Assembly (NCBI RefSeq): GCF_007095465.1
Contig: NZ_SDGL01000006.1
Location: 55,605 to 119,604 of the forward strand
Source of the DNA: Lactobacillus mulieris
GTDB taxonomy: Bacteria > Bacillota > Bacilli > Lactobacillales > Lactobacillaceae
DNA: 64,000 nucleotides
Direction of reading: 5' to 3'
This document shows, piece by piece, positions 18,627 to 27,687 of this stretch (within the stretch, counting starts at the first letter, position 1; every line of letters begins with the position of its first letter). The notes beneath the pieces are model-generated. The model was not told where the DNA came from, ran no database searches, and was given only the letters and a program-made list of their open reading frames with translations. Position numbers and translations under genes: made by a program.

Positions 18627-20006
18627 ATGAAATTAAAAAAATGCCTAAGTTGGGGCCTTTTCTTATGTTTAATATTTATAATTAATTGTGGCTTTTTAGT
18701 TGTTGGGCATCGTGGAGATCCAACTAAATACCCAGAAGAAACCATTCAAAGCGATAATTCTGCTTTTGACTCCGGAGCCGATTATGTGGAATTAGACTTG
18801 CATATATCTAAAGATAATATAGCAGTAGTTTCTCACGATGACGACTTAGAAAGAATGGTTGGTACAAATGCCATTGTATCACAAAATACCTTTGAAACTT
18901 TAAGTAAGCTTCAATACTCTAATGGTGAACACGTAATCAGCTTAGAGCAATTATTCGAATACTATAAAAATAAACCAAATGCCAAATTTATTCTTGAAAC
19001 TAAAGTTGATCACGGAGTTGATAAAAGTAACAACCTAGAAAAAGTCATTGCGACTAGTATCAAAAAATATCATATGGAAAATCGAGTAATGATTCACTCT
19101 TTTTCTGCTAAAAGTTTATACTATTTCAGCCAATTACTTCCAAATGTAGAACGTATTTTTATTGTGGGATCTTTAAAGAGAATTAATTATGATACTCTTC
19201 AATATGTAAATGCTGTTAACGTTTCAAGTGATTTAATTAAAAAATATCCCAATCTAGTAAAATGGCTGCATGGCAGTGGAAAAAAGATTTTTGTTTGGGC
19301 AGAAATGGATGAATCACCTAAACTTTGGAATTGGTTAATCAATAACAATATTGATGGTGTGGTAACTAACTTCCCAGCAACCGGCTTTAAATATAAAGTT
19401 GCTAAAGAGGGTTCAAAACAAATAGAAATTAATAAAGATGCCACTTATTTAGGATTTACCAATGCAAAAACTATTATGAATCCATATCAACCTGTTGCCA
19501 ACAAAACCAAGCTTTCTTTTTTAGAAAGCATTCATGTCGTAAATAGTGTACAAGTAGGGAACCAATTATACTATCAACTAGGTGGTAATTCGTTTGTTAA
19601 AGCTGACTATATAAGTTTTGATTTGAATTATGACAATTTAAATCCTTATTTCAATGCTCAAGTAAAAAGCCCATCTCATACTAAAGTAAAAGTATATCTA
19701 ACACCTGATCATTTATCATATTTGCATAAACATCTAAGCTTTAACAAAAGCTATAAAATTTATGGATTCTCAGGAACTAGTAAAAATCTTTGGATTAAGA
19801 CTAACTTAGGTTGGGTTCAAGCGCGAGAAATTTTATTCACTAATCTTCCGATTAATAGTTTTGCTTTTAGTCGCTACCAACTACTTGATGCAAACACAAG
19901 ATATAATAATATTGAATTACTTTCATTTACTGTTTTACATGATTCATATACTCATCAATTTAATCCAAATTTAAAATCTTTTCTTAATCATAAGGCGCTT
20001 TCATAA
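18627..20006 (+). CDS. Exported glycerophosphodiester phosphodiesterase with C-terminal SH3/SLAP-like region
   Basis: This is a 459-residue protein. An N-terminal hydrophobic export segment (residues 7-26) runs directly into the catalytic VVGHRGDPTKYPEET motif (H28, R29). ELDLHISKDNIAVVSHDD follows, completing the UgpQ-type metal/His set, and the TIM-barrel domain ends near 250 (DGVVTNFP). Residues about 255-459 form a second region with two SH3-like segments (LGFTNAK onward; KIYGFSGTSKNLWIKTNLGWVQAREI), resembling wall-binding domains of lactobacilli. It likely cleaves glycerophosphodiesters or lipoteichoic acid units at the surface. The lack of a linker between membrane segment and active site is unusual. 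Confidence 0.88.
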   Translation: MKLKKCLSWGLFLCLIFIINCGFLVVGHRGDPTKYPEETIQSDNSAFDSGADYVELDLHISKDNIAVVSHDDDLERMVGTNAIVSQNTFETLSKLQYSNGEHVISLEQLFEYYKNKPNAKFILETKVDHGVDKSNNLEKVIATSIKKYHMENRVMIHSFSAKSLYYFSQLLPNVERIFIVGSLKRINYDTLQYVNAVNVSSDLIKKYPNLVKWLHGSGKKIFVWAEMDESPKLWNWLINNNIDGVVTNFPATGFKYKVAKEGSKQIEINKDATYLGFTNAKTIMNPYQPVANKTKLSFLESIHVVNSVQVGNQLYYQLGGNSFVKADYISFDLNYDNLNPYFNAQVKSPSHTKVKVYLTPDHLSYLHKHLSFNKSYKIYGFSGTSKNLWIKTNLGWVQAREILFTNLPINSFAFSRYQLLDANTRYNNIELLSFTVLHDSYTHQFNPNLKSFLNHKALS

Positions 20007-20022
20007 AAGGAGCGCTTTTTTT
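19995..20022 (+). terminator. Terminator of the glycerophosphodiesterase gene
   Basis: A GCGCTTT/AAAGgAGCGC stem with one bulged base overlaps the stop codon (20004-20006) and is followed by seven T. Confidence 0.8.
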
Positions 20023-20062
20023 ATGATAAAATTAATTTAATATGATTAAGGAGGCTTTTTCG

Positions 20063-21469
20063 ATGGAATTAGATTATAAAAAATTAGCCCTTGCTAAAAA
20101 AGATGATATTTTAAAAGACTTAGGTGAATTAATTGCAATTGATTCTTCAGAAGATTTAGCTAATGCTAGTGAAGAATATCCTGTTGGACCTGGACCAGTT
20201 AAAGCAATGAAGAAGTTTTTATCTTTTGCTGAAAGAGATGGCTTTGATGTTCAAAACTTTGCTAACTACGCTGGACGAGTAAACTTTGGTGAAGGTAAAA
20301 AACGCTTAGGTGTAATTGGACACATGGACGTAGTTCCTGCTGGAGATGGCTGGGTAACTGACCCATTTAAGATGATTATCAAAGATGGAAAAATTATTGG
20401 CCGTGGTAGTGCTGACGACAAAGGTCCTGCTTTAGCAGCTTACTATGGAATGTTAATTCTAAAAGAAGCTGGCTTTAAACCAAAGAAAAAGATTGATTTT
20501 GTTTTAGGTACTAACGAAGAAACTAACTGGGTTGGTATTGATTACTACTTAAAACATGAACCAACCCCTGATCAAGTTTTTTCACCAGATGCTGAATTTC
20601 CAATTATTAATGGTGAACAAGGTATCTATACCTTAGTTATGAACTTTAAAGAAGTTCCCGGTACTGGTAGCGTTGAGCTTCTTACCTTTAAAGCAGGAAT
20701 TGCAGCCAACGTTACTCCACAAAAAGCTTTTGCAAGTATTAAGGCTGCTAACCTTTCAGAAATTAAGTCTGAATATGAAAAGTTTTTATCAGATAACAAA
20801 TTGGAAGGTAAATTCGAAATTGCTGGCGATACTGCTAACTTAGAATTAGTTGGACAAGGCGCTCACGCTTCTGCCCCACAAGTTGGTAGAAATGCTGCCA
20901 CTTTCTTAGCTGTATTCTTAGATACTCTTGATTTAGCTGGTACTGCTAAGAATTACATTCACTTCTTAAGCAGTGTTGAGCATGAAGATTTCAAGGGTGA
21001 AAAGTTAGGTGTTGCCCACCATGACGACCTAATGGGTGACTTATCAAGTGCACCAAGTATGTTTGACTTCAAGAAAGGCGAAAAAGCTGAACTTCTTGAT
21101 AACATTCGTTACCCACAAGGAACTGATCCCGACAAGATGATTAAACAAGTAACTGAAAAATATGGTGATATCTTAGAAGCTTCATTCGATGGCTTTGAAG
21201 AACCTCACTATGTACCTGGCGATGACCCACTTGTTAAGACTTTGCTTAGCGTTTTTGAAAAGCAAACTGGTCTTAAAGGACATGAAGTTGTTATTGGTGG
21301 TGGTACTTACGGTCGTCTATTTGAACATGGGGTTGCTTTCGGTGCTCAACCTGAAGATGCTCCAATGGTTATGCATCAAGCCAATGAATATATGAAAGTT
21401 GATGACTTGATTGCCTCAATTGCAATTTATGCCGAAGCAATTTATGAATTAACTAAAGATGCTGAATAA
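20063..21469 (+). CDS. pepV: Dipeptidase PepV (M20 family)
   Basis: This 468-residue zinc aminopeptidase splits dipeptides in the cytoplasm. M20 motifs are clear: GHMDVVPAGDGW, GRGSADDKGPALAA and NEETNWVGIDYY. The lid-domain ligand region reads GQGAHASAPQVGRN. The ATG at 20063 is chosen over the upstream in-frame ATG at 20042 because AAGGAGG (20048-20054) lies eight bases before it. The gene has no operon partners, with terminators on both sides. It serves peptide nutrition in an organism that takes up casein- or host-derived peptides. Confidence 0.96.
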   Translation: MELDYKKLALAKKDDILKDLGELIAIDSSEDLANASEEYPVGPGPVKAMKKFLSFAERDGFDVQNFANYAGRVNFGEGKKRLGVIGHMDVVPAGDGWVTDPFKMIIKDGKIIGRGSADDKGPALAAYYGMLILKEAGFKPKKKIDFVLGTNEETNWVGIDYYLKHEPTPDQVFSPDAEFPIINGEQGIYTLVMNFKEVPGTGSVELLTFKAGIAANVTPQKAFASIKAANLSEIKSEYEKFLSDNKLEGKFEIAGDTANLELVGQGAHASAPQVGRNAATFLAVFLDTLDLAGTAKNYIHFLSSVEHEDFKGEKLGVAHHDDLMGDLSSAPSMFDFKKGEKAELLDNIRYPQGTDPDKMIKQVTEKYGDILEASFDGFEEPHYVPGDDPLVKTLLSVFEKQTGLKGHEVVIGGGTYGRLFEHGVAFGAQPEDAPMVMHQANEYMKVDDLIASIAIYAEAIYELTKDAE

Positions 21470-21470
21470 T

Positions 21471-21506
21471 AAAAAAGTCTGGAAGGTTAATCTTCCAGAC
21501 TTTTTT
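21471..21506. terminator. Bidirectional terminator between pepV and ccpA
   Basis: Perfect 15-base arms (21471-21485 and 21492-21506) surround a six-base loop, with A and T runs at the two ends, so it can end both converging genes. Confidence 0.92.
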
Positions 21507-21513
21507 ATACTAT

Positions 21514-22509
21514 TTATTTAGTAGTGCTGCCCTTTTCTACTAATTCGTAAGGCAATACCATATGTTTTTCTTCTAATTCTTCATTAGCCATTAACTTGGT
21601 TAACATTCTCATTGCCACAGCACCAATATCATAAAGTGGTTGCTTGATATTAGTCAAACTAGGACGAACAACTTCAGAAATTACAGTCGCATTTGAAGTA
21701 ATTAATTCTAAATCATCAGGAATTTTTTTGCCATCATCTAATGCAGCATTCATAATTCCAACTGCAGATAAGTTTCTGGTTACCACAGCACCTTCAATTC
21801 CATCTTCTTCTAACTTGCCATATAAATCATAACCATCTTGGTAAGAGTAAATATCTTGATAAATATGCTTGGTCAAGTTATGTTCTTCCACAAATTCTTG
21901 GTAAGCTCTGATTCTGTTTTCTTTATTAATACTTGCTTCAGCATCTGCTAAAATTAAGGCAATTTCACCACAACCATTTTCAAGTAATAAATTAAAAGAT
22001 TCCTTATCAGATTTTGGGTAATCAATATTAACAGAATCAAATTGCTCTCTTGAATCAATTGTTCCTGCTAAAACAACTGGAGTATTAGTTCTTTCAAAAG
22101 CAGCAGCTGCTTCATCTGATAAACGATCCCCCATATAAATTACCCCATCGACTTGCTTATTAAGCAAACCTTGAATAACTTGGTCTTCTCTCAATAGCTT
22201 ATTTTCAGTACTTGAAAGGATAATATTATACTTATATAAAGTTGCAATATCATCAATACCCTTTGACAATTCTGCAAAGTATAAATTAGTCAAGTCCGGT
22301 ACAATAAGACCAACAGTAGTAGTTCTTTTAGATGCCAAACTTTGAGCTACTGCATTGGGTTGATAATGGAGGCGATTGATTACTTCCATTACCCGATCAC
22401 GGGTTTCTTTGCGAACGTTATTATTACCGTTCACTACTCGCGAAACTGTAGCCATCGAAACTTTAGCTTCGCGAGCAACATCATAAATAGTCACTTCTTG
22501 TTTATGCAT
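21514..22509 (-). CDS. ccpA: Catabolite control protein A
   Basis: This 331-residue LacI-family global regulator binds cre sites with phosphorylated HPr (Ser46-P). The N-terminal helix-turn-helix reads VTIYDVAREAKVSMATVSRV, with VNGNNNVRKETR following as in CcpA. The effector domain continues from TTTVGLIVPDLTNLYFAEL. The ATG at 22509 is chosen because GAGGAG lies nine bases before it; the upstream in-frame ATG contains that binding site. It is divergent from pepQ, a hallmark arrangement in lactobacilli. A cre-like site in the shared region suggests autoregulation. It would act on the cre-like sites at 4709, 5961 and possibly 13898. Confidence 0.97.
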   Translation of the reverse strand: MHKQEVTIYDVAREAKVSMATVSRVVNGNNNVRKETRDRVMEVINRLHYQPNAVAQSLASKRTTTVGLIVPDLTNLYFAELSKGIDDIATLYKYNIILSSTENKLLREDQVIQGLLNKQVDGVIYMGDRLSDEAAAAFERTNTPVVLAGTIDSREQFDSVNIDYPKSDKESFNLLLENGCGEIALILADAEASINKENRIRAYQEFVEEHNLTKHIYQDIYSYQDGYDLYGKLEEDGIEGAVVTRNLSAVGIMNAALDDGKKIPDDLELITSNATVISEVVRPSLTNIKQPLYDIGAVAMRMLTKLMANEELEEKHMVLPYELVEKGSTTK

Positions 22510-22570
22510 AATTTCGCTCCTCATCTTTCACTAACTCATCATATAACAATACCATGAAATCCCATAGTGG

Positions 22571-22619
22571 TGCAAACGCTTGCCCAATTCATGGCAAATT
22601 CTTTACATTGTTATATAAT
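22571..22619. promoter_or_regulatory. cre-like site and pepQ promoter in the ccpA-pepQ intergenic region
   Basis: TGCAAACGCTTGCC at 22571-22584 is a palindromic CG-centred site resembling cre, with three deviations from consensus. On the plus strand a -10 box TATAAT lies at 22614-22619 and a weak -35 ATGGCA at 22591-22596, with 17-base spacing, for pepQ. Autogenous control of ccpA through this site is inferred from other lactobacilli. Confidence 0.65.
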
Positions 22620-22657
22620 AGTTTTAAAAGATTTTTAATTATAAAGGAGAAAAAGTC

Positions 22658-23770
22658 ATGAATTTAGATAAATTACAAAATTGGCTAGCTGAACATAATG
22701 TAGATGCTGCTTATATTTCAAACCCAATTACTATCGCTTATTTTACTGGTTACGAAATGGAACCAGAAGAAAGAATCTTTGCTTTATTAGCTTTTAAAGA
22801 TGCTGAACCTTTCATTTTTTGTCCAGCTTTAAATGTAGAAGAAGCAAAACATTCTGAATGGAACGGGGATGTATATGGTTATTTAGACCATGAAAATCCA
22901 TGGCAAATTATCAAAAGCCTTGTTAAAAAGAGAACCAATTCTTTTAAGCACTGGGCAATTGAAGAAAATAATTTACCTGTTGAGCGTTATAATTTTTTGC
23001 GACAAGCCTTTAATAACAGTGATTTTGATACTAATTTATCTGAATTTATTGATCATTTAAGACTTTACAAAACTCCTGAAGAAATTGAAAAATTGAAAGC
23101 TGCAGGTGCTGAAGCTGATTTTGCATTTCAAATTGGATTCGACAATATTGCCACTGGCGTAACTGAAAGATACATTGCTGGTCAAATTGATTATCAATTA
23201 AAGTTACAAAAAGGTGTTATGCACCAAAGTTTCGAAACTATTGTTCAAGCTGGTGAAAATGCATCAAATCCACATTTAGGACCAACTATGAATCAAATAA
23301 AACCAAATGAGTTAGTTTTATTTGACTTAGGGACAATGCATAAAGGTTACGCTTCTGATTCTTCAAGAACTGTTGCTTATGGTGAACCAAGTGATAAGCA
23401 AAAAGAGATTTATGAAGTCGACCGCGAAGCTCAACAAGCAGCCATTGAAGCAGCTAAACCTGGAATTACAGCCGCAGAATTGGATGCAGTTGCTAGAGAT
23501 ATTATTACTAAAGCAGGATATGGTGAGTATTTCATCCACAGATTGGGACACGGAATTGGTAAAAATGTTCATGAATTCCCTTCAATTATGCAAGGAAATG
23601 ATTTAGTAATCGAAGAAGGTATGTGCTTCTCAATTGAGCCTGGGATTTACATTCCTGGTGTTGGTGGCGTTCGAATCGAAGATTGTGGCGTTGTAACTAA
23701 AAATGGCTTTGAACCATTTACAAAAACTGACAAAGCTCTTAAATATATCCCTTTACGTGATAAAAAATAG
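22658..23770 (+). CDS. pepQ: Xaa-Pro dipeptidase PepQ (M24B)
   Basis: This 370-residue metalloenzyme cleaves Xaa-Pro dipeptides. The pita-bread domain carries the metal ligands [43 protein letters not shown] and VRIEDCGVV. The N-terminal creatinase-like domain spans residues 1-130. AAAGGAG precedes the ATG by eight bases. It is divergent from ccpA, and monocistronic by its terminator. Confidence 0.97.
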   Translation: MNLDKLQNWLAEHNVDAAYISNPITIAYFTGYEMEPEERIFALLAFKDAEPFIFCPALNVEEAKHSEWNGDVYGYLDHENPWQIIKSLVKKRTNSFKHWAIEENNLPVERYNFLRQAFNNSDFDTNLSEFIDHLRLYKTPEEIEKLKAAGAEADFAFQIGFDNIATGVTERYIAGQIDYQLKLQKGVMHQSFETIVQAGENASNPHLGPTMNQIKPNELVLFDLGTMHKGYASDSSRTVAYGEPSDKQKEIYEVDREAQQAAIEAAKPGITAAELDAVARDIITKAGYGEYFIHRLGHGIGKNVHEFPSIMQGNDLVIEEGMCFSIEPGIYIPGVGGVRIEDCGVVTKNGFEPFTKTDKALKYIPLRDKK

Positions 23771-23774
23771 CAAT

Positions 23775-23808
23775 AAAAAAAACTTTACCAGATAGGTAAA
23801 GCTTTTTT
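23775..23808. terminator. Bidirectional terminator after pepQ
   Basis: A seven-pair stem (23783-23789 with 23795-23801) and five-base loop is flanked by A and T runs. It ends pepQ and the converging YtxH-type gene. Confidence 0.8.
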
Positions 23809-23809
23809 A

Positions 23810-24139
23810 TTACTTTTCAGCGTTTTCTAAATCACTTAAAGTTTCATTATCGTCATTTTCATTGCTGCCAAGATTATGCTTGGTTGAATCAATTACGATA
23901 TCATCAAAATCTTTAAGTTCAGAATCATCTTCAACATTTTTAGGAAAAGCAGCGAGTTGATTTTTCACAATTTCAGTTGAATTATCATACTTCTTTTTTA
24001 AATCATTTAAAGTATCATTATCATTAATCTTTTGCTTTAAGTCTTCAAGTGTTTCATCTGGAAGAAGATATGCAGCTGCTGCTAATCCTGCTGCTGCACC
24101 AACAACTGTCCCAAACACAAATGCTCCTAATTTCTTCAT
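23810..24139 (-). CDS. YtxH-type small membrane-anchored protein
   Basis: This 109-residue protein starts with a single hydrophobic, Gly/Ala-rich segment (LGAFVFGTVVGAAAGLAAAAYLL). An acidic, helical, low-complexity tail follows, as in YtxH/general-stress-like proteins of Bacillota. The ATG at 24139 is preferred to an upstream TTG because GGGGA is placed nine bases before it. It follows a DUF948 gene, a frequent pair (ytxG-ytxH in B. subtilis), and shares its transcript. The role is unclear; surface stress is suggested. Confidence 0.8.
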   Translation of the reverse strand: MKKLGAFVFGTVVGAAAGLAAAAYLLPDETLEDLKQKINDNDTLNDLKKKYDNSTEIVKNQLAAFPKNVEDDSELKDFDDIVIDSTKHNLGSNENDDNETLSDLENAEK

Positions 24140-24160
24140 CGAGAAAATCCCCAATCTTTT

Positions 24161-24586
24161 CTAATCTAAACCGCGACGTCTTCTACGTCTAGCCAAAATA
24201 CTAGTCAAAATAGTAGTCATTAAGCCTGTTTTCTTGATATTTACCTCAGAAAAACGTGTCGCTAACTTACGAGATGATGAATTAAGGTCAGATACACTTT
24301 CACCCAAATCTGCTGCTGCTTGTACAACAGGTTCAACAGTTTTCATCTTGGAGTTTACGTCTTCTAATAAATCATTGGTTTTATCAAGCAAGTCATTGGT
24401 CTGCTTCATAATATCGTCAATATCATTACTCATCTTCCCCAACGCATCATTGGTGATGTCCATTGTTTGTTCAACTTTCTTCAAAGTCTTAGTAGTTCTT
24501 AAAAGAACAGGAATAGTAAATAATACAAACAATAAAAAAGCAACCGCTGCAATTAAGCCAGCTAATGCACCATAAGAAATTAACAT
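24161..24586 (-). CDS. DUF948 (YtxG-like) membrane protein
   Basis: This 141-residue protein has one N-terminal membrane helix (LAGLIAAVAFLLFVLFTIPVLL). A long coiled-coil-like region follows, with repeated short motifs (DLLDKTNDLLEDV) typical of DUF948. It ends in a basic cluster RRRRRRG. The start at 24586 is set by GGAGG nine bases upstream; an in-frame extension to 24709 lacks a binding site and overlaps the divergent mscS. Paired with the YtxH-type gene. The function is unknown. Confidence 0.85.
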   Translation of the reverse strand: MLISYGALAGLIAAVAFLLFVLFTIPVLLRTTKTLKKVEQTMDITNDALGKMSNDIDDIMKQTNDLLDKTNDLLEDVNSKMKTVEPVVQAAADLGESVSDLNSSSRKLATRFSEVNIKKTGLMTTILTSILARRRRRRGLD

Positions 24587-24701
24587 TATTTTTCCTCCAA
24601 TTAATTCATCTAAAAAAAGTCTAGCATGATTTAGTCTATCTGACAATTTTACATCATTATCTGGTATGCTAATAACATAATAGCACGAAATGAGGACATA
24701 C

Positions 24702-25523
24702 ATGTACACGCTAACTTCAAAAATATTTTCAAATTGGTCAATTGATTGGTCTAGCTACTTAAATAATTTTATAAATGTAATTTGGCAATTAGCTATTACT
24801 ACTGCCATCTTTCTTTTAATTAACAACTTCGGTAAACGTGTAATTACTAAATATTTTTTGAAAGGTAAAGTCAAGTTAAATAAGCGCAGCCAAACAATTG
24901 CTAATTTATCAACCAACATTTTTCAATATACTACTTTATTTTTCTATTTATTTGGCGTTTTAAGCATTCTAGGAGTCCCTGTCGGTACTTTAATTGCCAG
25001 TGCTGGTATTTTCTCCCTTGCCTTAGGTATGGGGGCTCAGGGCTTTGTTAGTGACCTTGTAAATGGCTTCTTTATTTTAAGTGAAGATCAATATAATGTG
25101 GGCGATTTAGTAAAAATCGGAACCGAAAAAGGTACGGTTGTCCGTTTAGGAATTAGAACAACATGTATTAAGCAAGTAGATGGCTCACTTACCTATATTC
25201 CCAATCGTAATATTTTATTAGTTACTAATTTGTCTCACGGAGGAACCGGCGGAGATATTGAATTAAACTTATTAGCAAAAAATGATTTAAACAAAGTAAA
25301 TGAGCTAATTAATCAAGTTAATAAACAACTGAAGCGCAATGAAAAATTTTTATCTACACCACCAAAAAATTATGGTGTAACTAAACAAGAAGGCCCAAAT
25401 GTTACAATCCAAGTTCACTTACAAGTAATCGGGGGGGATTCAACAGAAATAAAAAACAATTATTTAAGTAGTTATATTCAAGCTTTTCAAGATGCTGGTA
25501 TAGAATTTGCTCACTTAACATAA
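24702..25523 (+). CDS. mscS: Small-conductance mechanosensitive channel
   Basis: This is a 273-residue MscS-family channel. It has two N-terminal helices, then the pore-lining segment rich in Gly/Ala (TLIASAGIFSLALGMGAQGF, about residues 95-114), followed by the beta domain beginning DLVNGFFILSEDQYNVGD. It releases solutes on hypo-osmotic shock. The ATG at 24702 has AGGA seven bases upstream. It is divergent from DUF948/YtxH and ends in a terminator shared with the tautomerase. Confidence 0.93.
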   Translation: MYTLTSKIFSNWSIDWSSYLNNFINVIWQLAITTAIFLLINNFGKRVITKYFLKGKVKLNKRSQTIANLSTNIFQYTTLFFYLFGVLSILGVPVGTLIASAGIFSLALGMGAQGFVSDLVNGFFILSEDQYNVGDLVKIGTEKGTVVRLGIRTTCIKQVDGSLTYIPNRNILLVTNLSHGGTGGDIELNLLAKNDLNKVNELINQVNKQLKRNEKFLSTPPKNYGVTKQEGPNVTIQVHLQVIGGDSTEIKNNYLSSYIQAFQDAGIEFAHLT

Positions 25524-25551
25524 AAGGTCCTGGAAAAATCCAGGACCTTTT
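25522..25551. terminator. Bidirectional terminator between mscS and the tautomerase gene
   Basis: Perfect 12-base arms (25522-25533 and 25540-25551) with a six-base loop, A on the left and T on the right. It begins inside the mscS stop codon and ends at the base before the tautomerase stop codon, so two genes abut one terminator. Confidence 0.88.
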
Positions 25552-25731
25552 TTATGCACGCCATTGTCCACCTTGACCATAAGTATGTGGACCTAATTCA
25601 TTGATAATTACATGGATGTGTTCTTTAGGAGCGCCTGTATTTTTGTGAACAGCATCAGTAACATCTTTCATTAAATTTTCTAATTGTTCAGGACTTCTGC
25701 CCTTAATTAATTCAATATGTACAAATGGCAT
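25552..25731 (-). CDS. 4-oxalocrotonate tautomerase family enzyme
   Basis: This small gene encodes 59 residues beginning [17 protein letters not shown]. Cleavage of Met exposes the catalytic Pro1, and the family pattern continues with the amphipathic helix and [15 protein letters not shown]. The length is normal for this family of hexameric tautomerases. An AGAGG site lies eight bases before the ATG. It sits 10 bases after rdgB and ends the racE-rdgB operon. The physiological substrate is unknown. Confidence 0.9.
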   Translation of the reverse strand: MPFVHIELIKGRSPEQLENLMKDVTDAVHKNTGAPKEHIHVIINELGPHTYGQGGQWRA

Positions 25732-25741
25732 AATCTACCTC

Positions 25742-26359
25742 TTAAAATTGTTCAAGCCAAGCTGGCAACTTCTCTACTAATTGTTTAAGTGCTTTACCAC
25801 GATGAGATACTTCGTTCTTTTCATCCGTAGTCATTTCAGCAAAAGTTTTGCCTTTTTCTGGAACATAGAATAATGGATCATAGCCAAAACCATCATGCCC
25901 ACGAGGAATTGCTAAAACCACACCTTCACATTCACCAGTTACAACTAAATCCTTATCAAAATGTCCAGGCATTGATAAAACAAAAGTTGAGCAAAACTTT
26001 GCAGATCTTTCTTCTTCAGGAATACCACCTAAAGATGCAAGCAACTTAGCATTATTTCTTGCATCATTATGTGCTTCTCCACCATATCTTGCTGAATGAA
26101 CACCAGGAGCACCATTTAATTTATCAACAACTAAACCTGAATCATCACTTAAAGTAGGCAATTTAGAAAATTCTGCTAAAGTGTGAGCCTTTAAAGTGGC
26201 ATTTTCTTCAAATGTGCTGCCATTTTCACTAACATGTGGAGCTGCTTCTAAGTCCGCATTAGTTTTAATTTCAATATCTAATCCTGCCTTTTGAAAAGCA
26301 GCTTTTAATTCTTTAACCTTGTTTTGGTTATTAGTTGCAAATAATAAAACTTTATTCAT
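25742..26359 (-). CDS. rdgB: XTP/dITP diphosphatase (RdgB/HAM1)
   Basis: This 205-residue house-cleaning enzyme hydrolyses non-canonical purine triphosphates such as XTP and dITP. The substrate motif LFATNNQNKVKEL is at the N-terminus, with SDDSGL and PGVHSARYGGE following, and DGFGYDPLFYVP and SHRGKA near the end. It overlaps racE by one base (TAATG), indicating coupling. Length and motifs are normal. Confidence 0.96.
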   Translation of the reverse strand: MNKVLLFATNNQNKVKELKAAFQKAGLDIEIKTNADLEAAPHVSENGSTFEENATLKAHTLAEFSKLPTLSDDSGLVVDKLNGAPGVHSARYGGEAHNDARNNAKLLASLGGIPEEERSAKFCSTFVLSMPGHFDKDLVVTGECEGVVLAIPRGHDGFGYDPLFYVPEKGKTFAEMTTDEKNEVSHRGKALKQLVEKLPAWLEQF

Positions 26360-27156
26360 TACCTTTCTCCCGTTTCTACATGATTAGCTACTAACTGCGG
26401 ATCATCTAACCATTTACGAGCAATTTCCGTAAACTTTTTACAGTCACCGGTCGTATAGTATTCATGCTTTCCTTTTTCTCCAGCTAGCATTCCATCCCGC
26501 TTTAAAATATTTTCAGTGTATTGAGCAACCTGATCAGCAGGATCTACTAGCTTAATTGTACTACCAACAATTTCAGAAATTTCTTTCTCAATAATTGGAT
26601 AATGAGTACAACCTAAAACCATTGTATCAAAATCTTTTCCTTTTAGGGAGTCCAAACTATCCCTTACCACATCAACATTGTAAGCGAAATCACGTTGTGC
26701 CTCAACAAGTGGTGCTAATTTAGGTGTTGCAAGTTCTGTAACTTTAATATCAGGGTTGCGGAACTTAATTTCTTTGCTATAAGCATGCGATTCAATCGTA
26801 ACATGTGTACCAATTACTGCCACTTTATTGTTTTTAGTAATCTTAGCAGCAGCCAAACTACCTGATTGAATAACTCCAATAATTTTGGGGGCAATTTCTT
26901 TTTGAATCACTTCCATTGCAGCAGCAGTTGCTGTATTACATGCAAAAATAATTACTTTTACATTTTTGGATAGTAAAAAATCAACACTTTTTCTTGTTAA
27001 TTCTATTACTTCCTCAGTTGTTTTATCACCATATGGCATATGTGCTTGATCACCAATAAAAACCGTTGCTTCATTTGGTAGTTTCTTCATAACCTTTTTG
27101 AGGACGGTTAAGCCACCTAATCCGGAATCTAATAATCCAATTGGTCGATTATCCAT
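26359..27156 (-). CDS. racE: Glutamate racemase
   Basis: This 265-residue enzyme makes D-glutamate for peptidoglycan. Motifs IGLLDSGLGGLTVLK, VIIFACNTATAAA (catalytic Cys) and VLGCTHYPII (second Cys) are present. It is the first gene of the racE-rdgB-tautomerase unit and is divergent from the yslB-like gene. The racE-rdgB linkage is common in Bacillota. Confidence 0.97.
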   Translation of the reverse strand: MDNRPIGLLDSGLGGLTVLKKVMKKLPNEATVFIGDQAHMPYGDKTTEEVIELTRKSVDFLLSKNVKVIIFACNTATAAAMEVIQKEIAPKIIGVIQSGSLAAAKITKNNKVAVIGTHVTIESHAYSKEIKFRNPDIKVTELATPKLAPLVEAQRDFAYNVDVVRDSLDSLKGKDFDTMVLGCTHYPIIEKEISEIVGSTIKLVDPADQVAQYTENILKRDGMLAGEKGKHEYYTTGDCKKFTEIARKWLDDPQLVANHVETGER

Positions 27157-27244
27157 TAATTTTTCTCCTCAGACTTGTAAAAAATATTTTTCGCTTCCAC
27201 TAGTTTAATGTAAAATAGAAAAGAATACAAAGGGATGGAAAGCT

Positions 27245-27640
27245 ATGCAAGAAAATAACGAACACTCATATTTTATTAATCAACTCTATCGTGATTTTTT
27301 ATTACCAACTATTTTAGGGGAAGATACCAAAGAAATTCTTTATTGGGCTGGTAAAAAAATCGCTAATAAATATGCATTAAGCGATACTGACTCTCTAATC
27401 GATTTCTTCCAAATGGCACAATTTGGTGATTTAAAATTAATCAGTGAAAAAAGAGTCGGGGCCACTTTTGAATTAAGTGGTCAAATTGTGGAAGATCGTT
27501 TAAATAGTGATACTAAAGATTTCGAACTTGAAGCTGGCATTATTAGTGCTTGCTTAGCTAGTGAAAATCAACGTGATTGTGAAAGTAACGTTGTCATTAA
27601 CGACAAAGAAAAAAAAGTTCAAATCATTGCTCAATATTAA
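27245..27640 (+). CDS. YslB-type DUF2507 protein
   Basis: This 131-residue soluble protein resembles DUF2507/YslB: RDFLLPTILGEDTKEILYWAGK at the start, then a C-terminal ECELEAGIISA-like stretch (here FELEAGIISACLASENQR). These proteins are related to V4R/XylR small-molecule-binding folds. The function is unknown. It is divergent from racE and faces trxA across a long shared terminator. Confidence 0.82.
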   Translation: MQENNEHSYFINQLYRDFLLPTILGEDTKEILYWAGKKIANKYALSDTDSLIDFFQMAQFGDLKLISEKRVGATFELSGQIVEDRLNSDTKDFELEAGIISACLASENQRDCESNVVINDKEKKVQIIAQY

Positions 27641-27685
27641 TTACATAAAAAAGCTACTTCGTTTTGAAGTAGCTTTTTATGTAAT
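27641..27685. terminator. Long bidirectional terminator between yslB-type gene and trxA
   Basis: Arms of about 20 bases (27641-27660 and 27666-27685) around a five-base loop are nearly perfect and carry A/T runs at the base. Confidence 0.9.
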
Positions 27686-27687
27686 TA

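Noticed and set aside
24587..24709. N-terminal extension of the DUF948 gene to 24709
   Set aside because: No binding site, overlaps the divergent mscS start, and the normal family start at 24586 has GGAGG.
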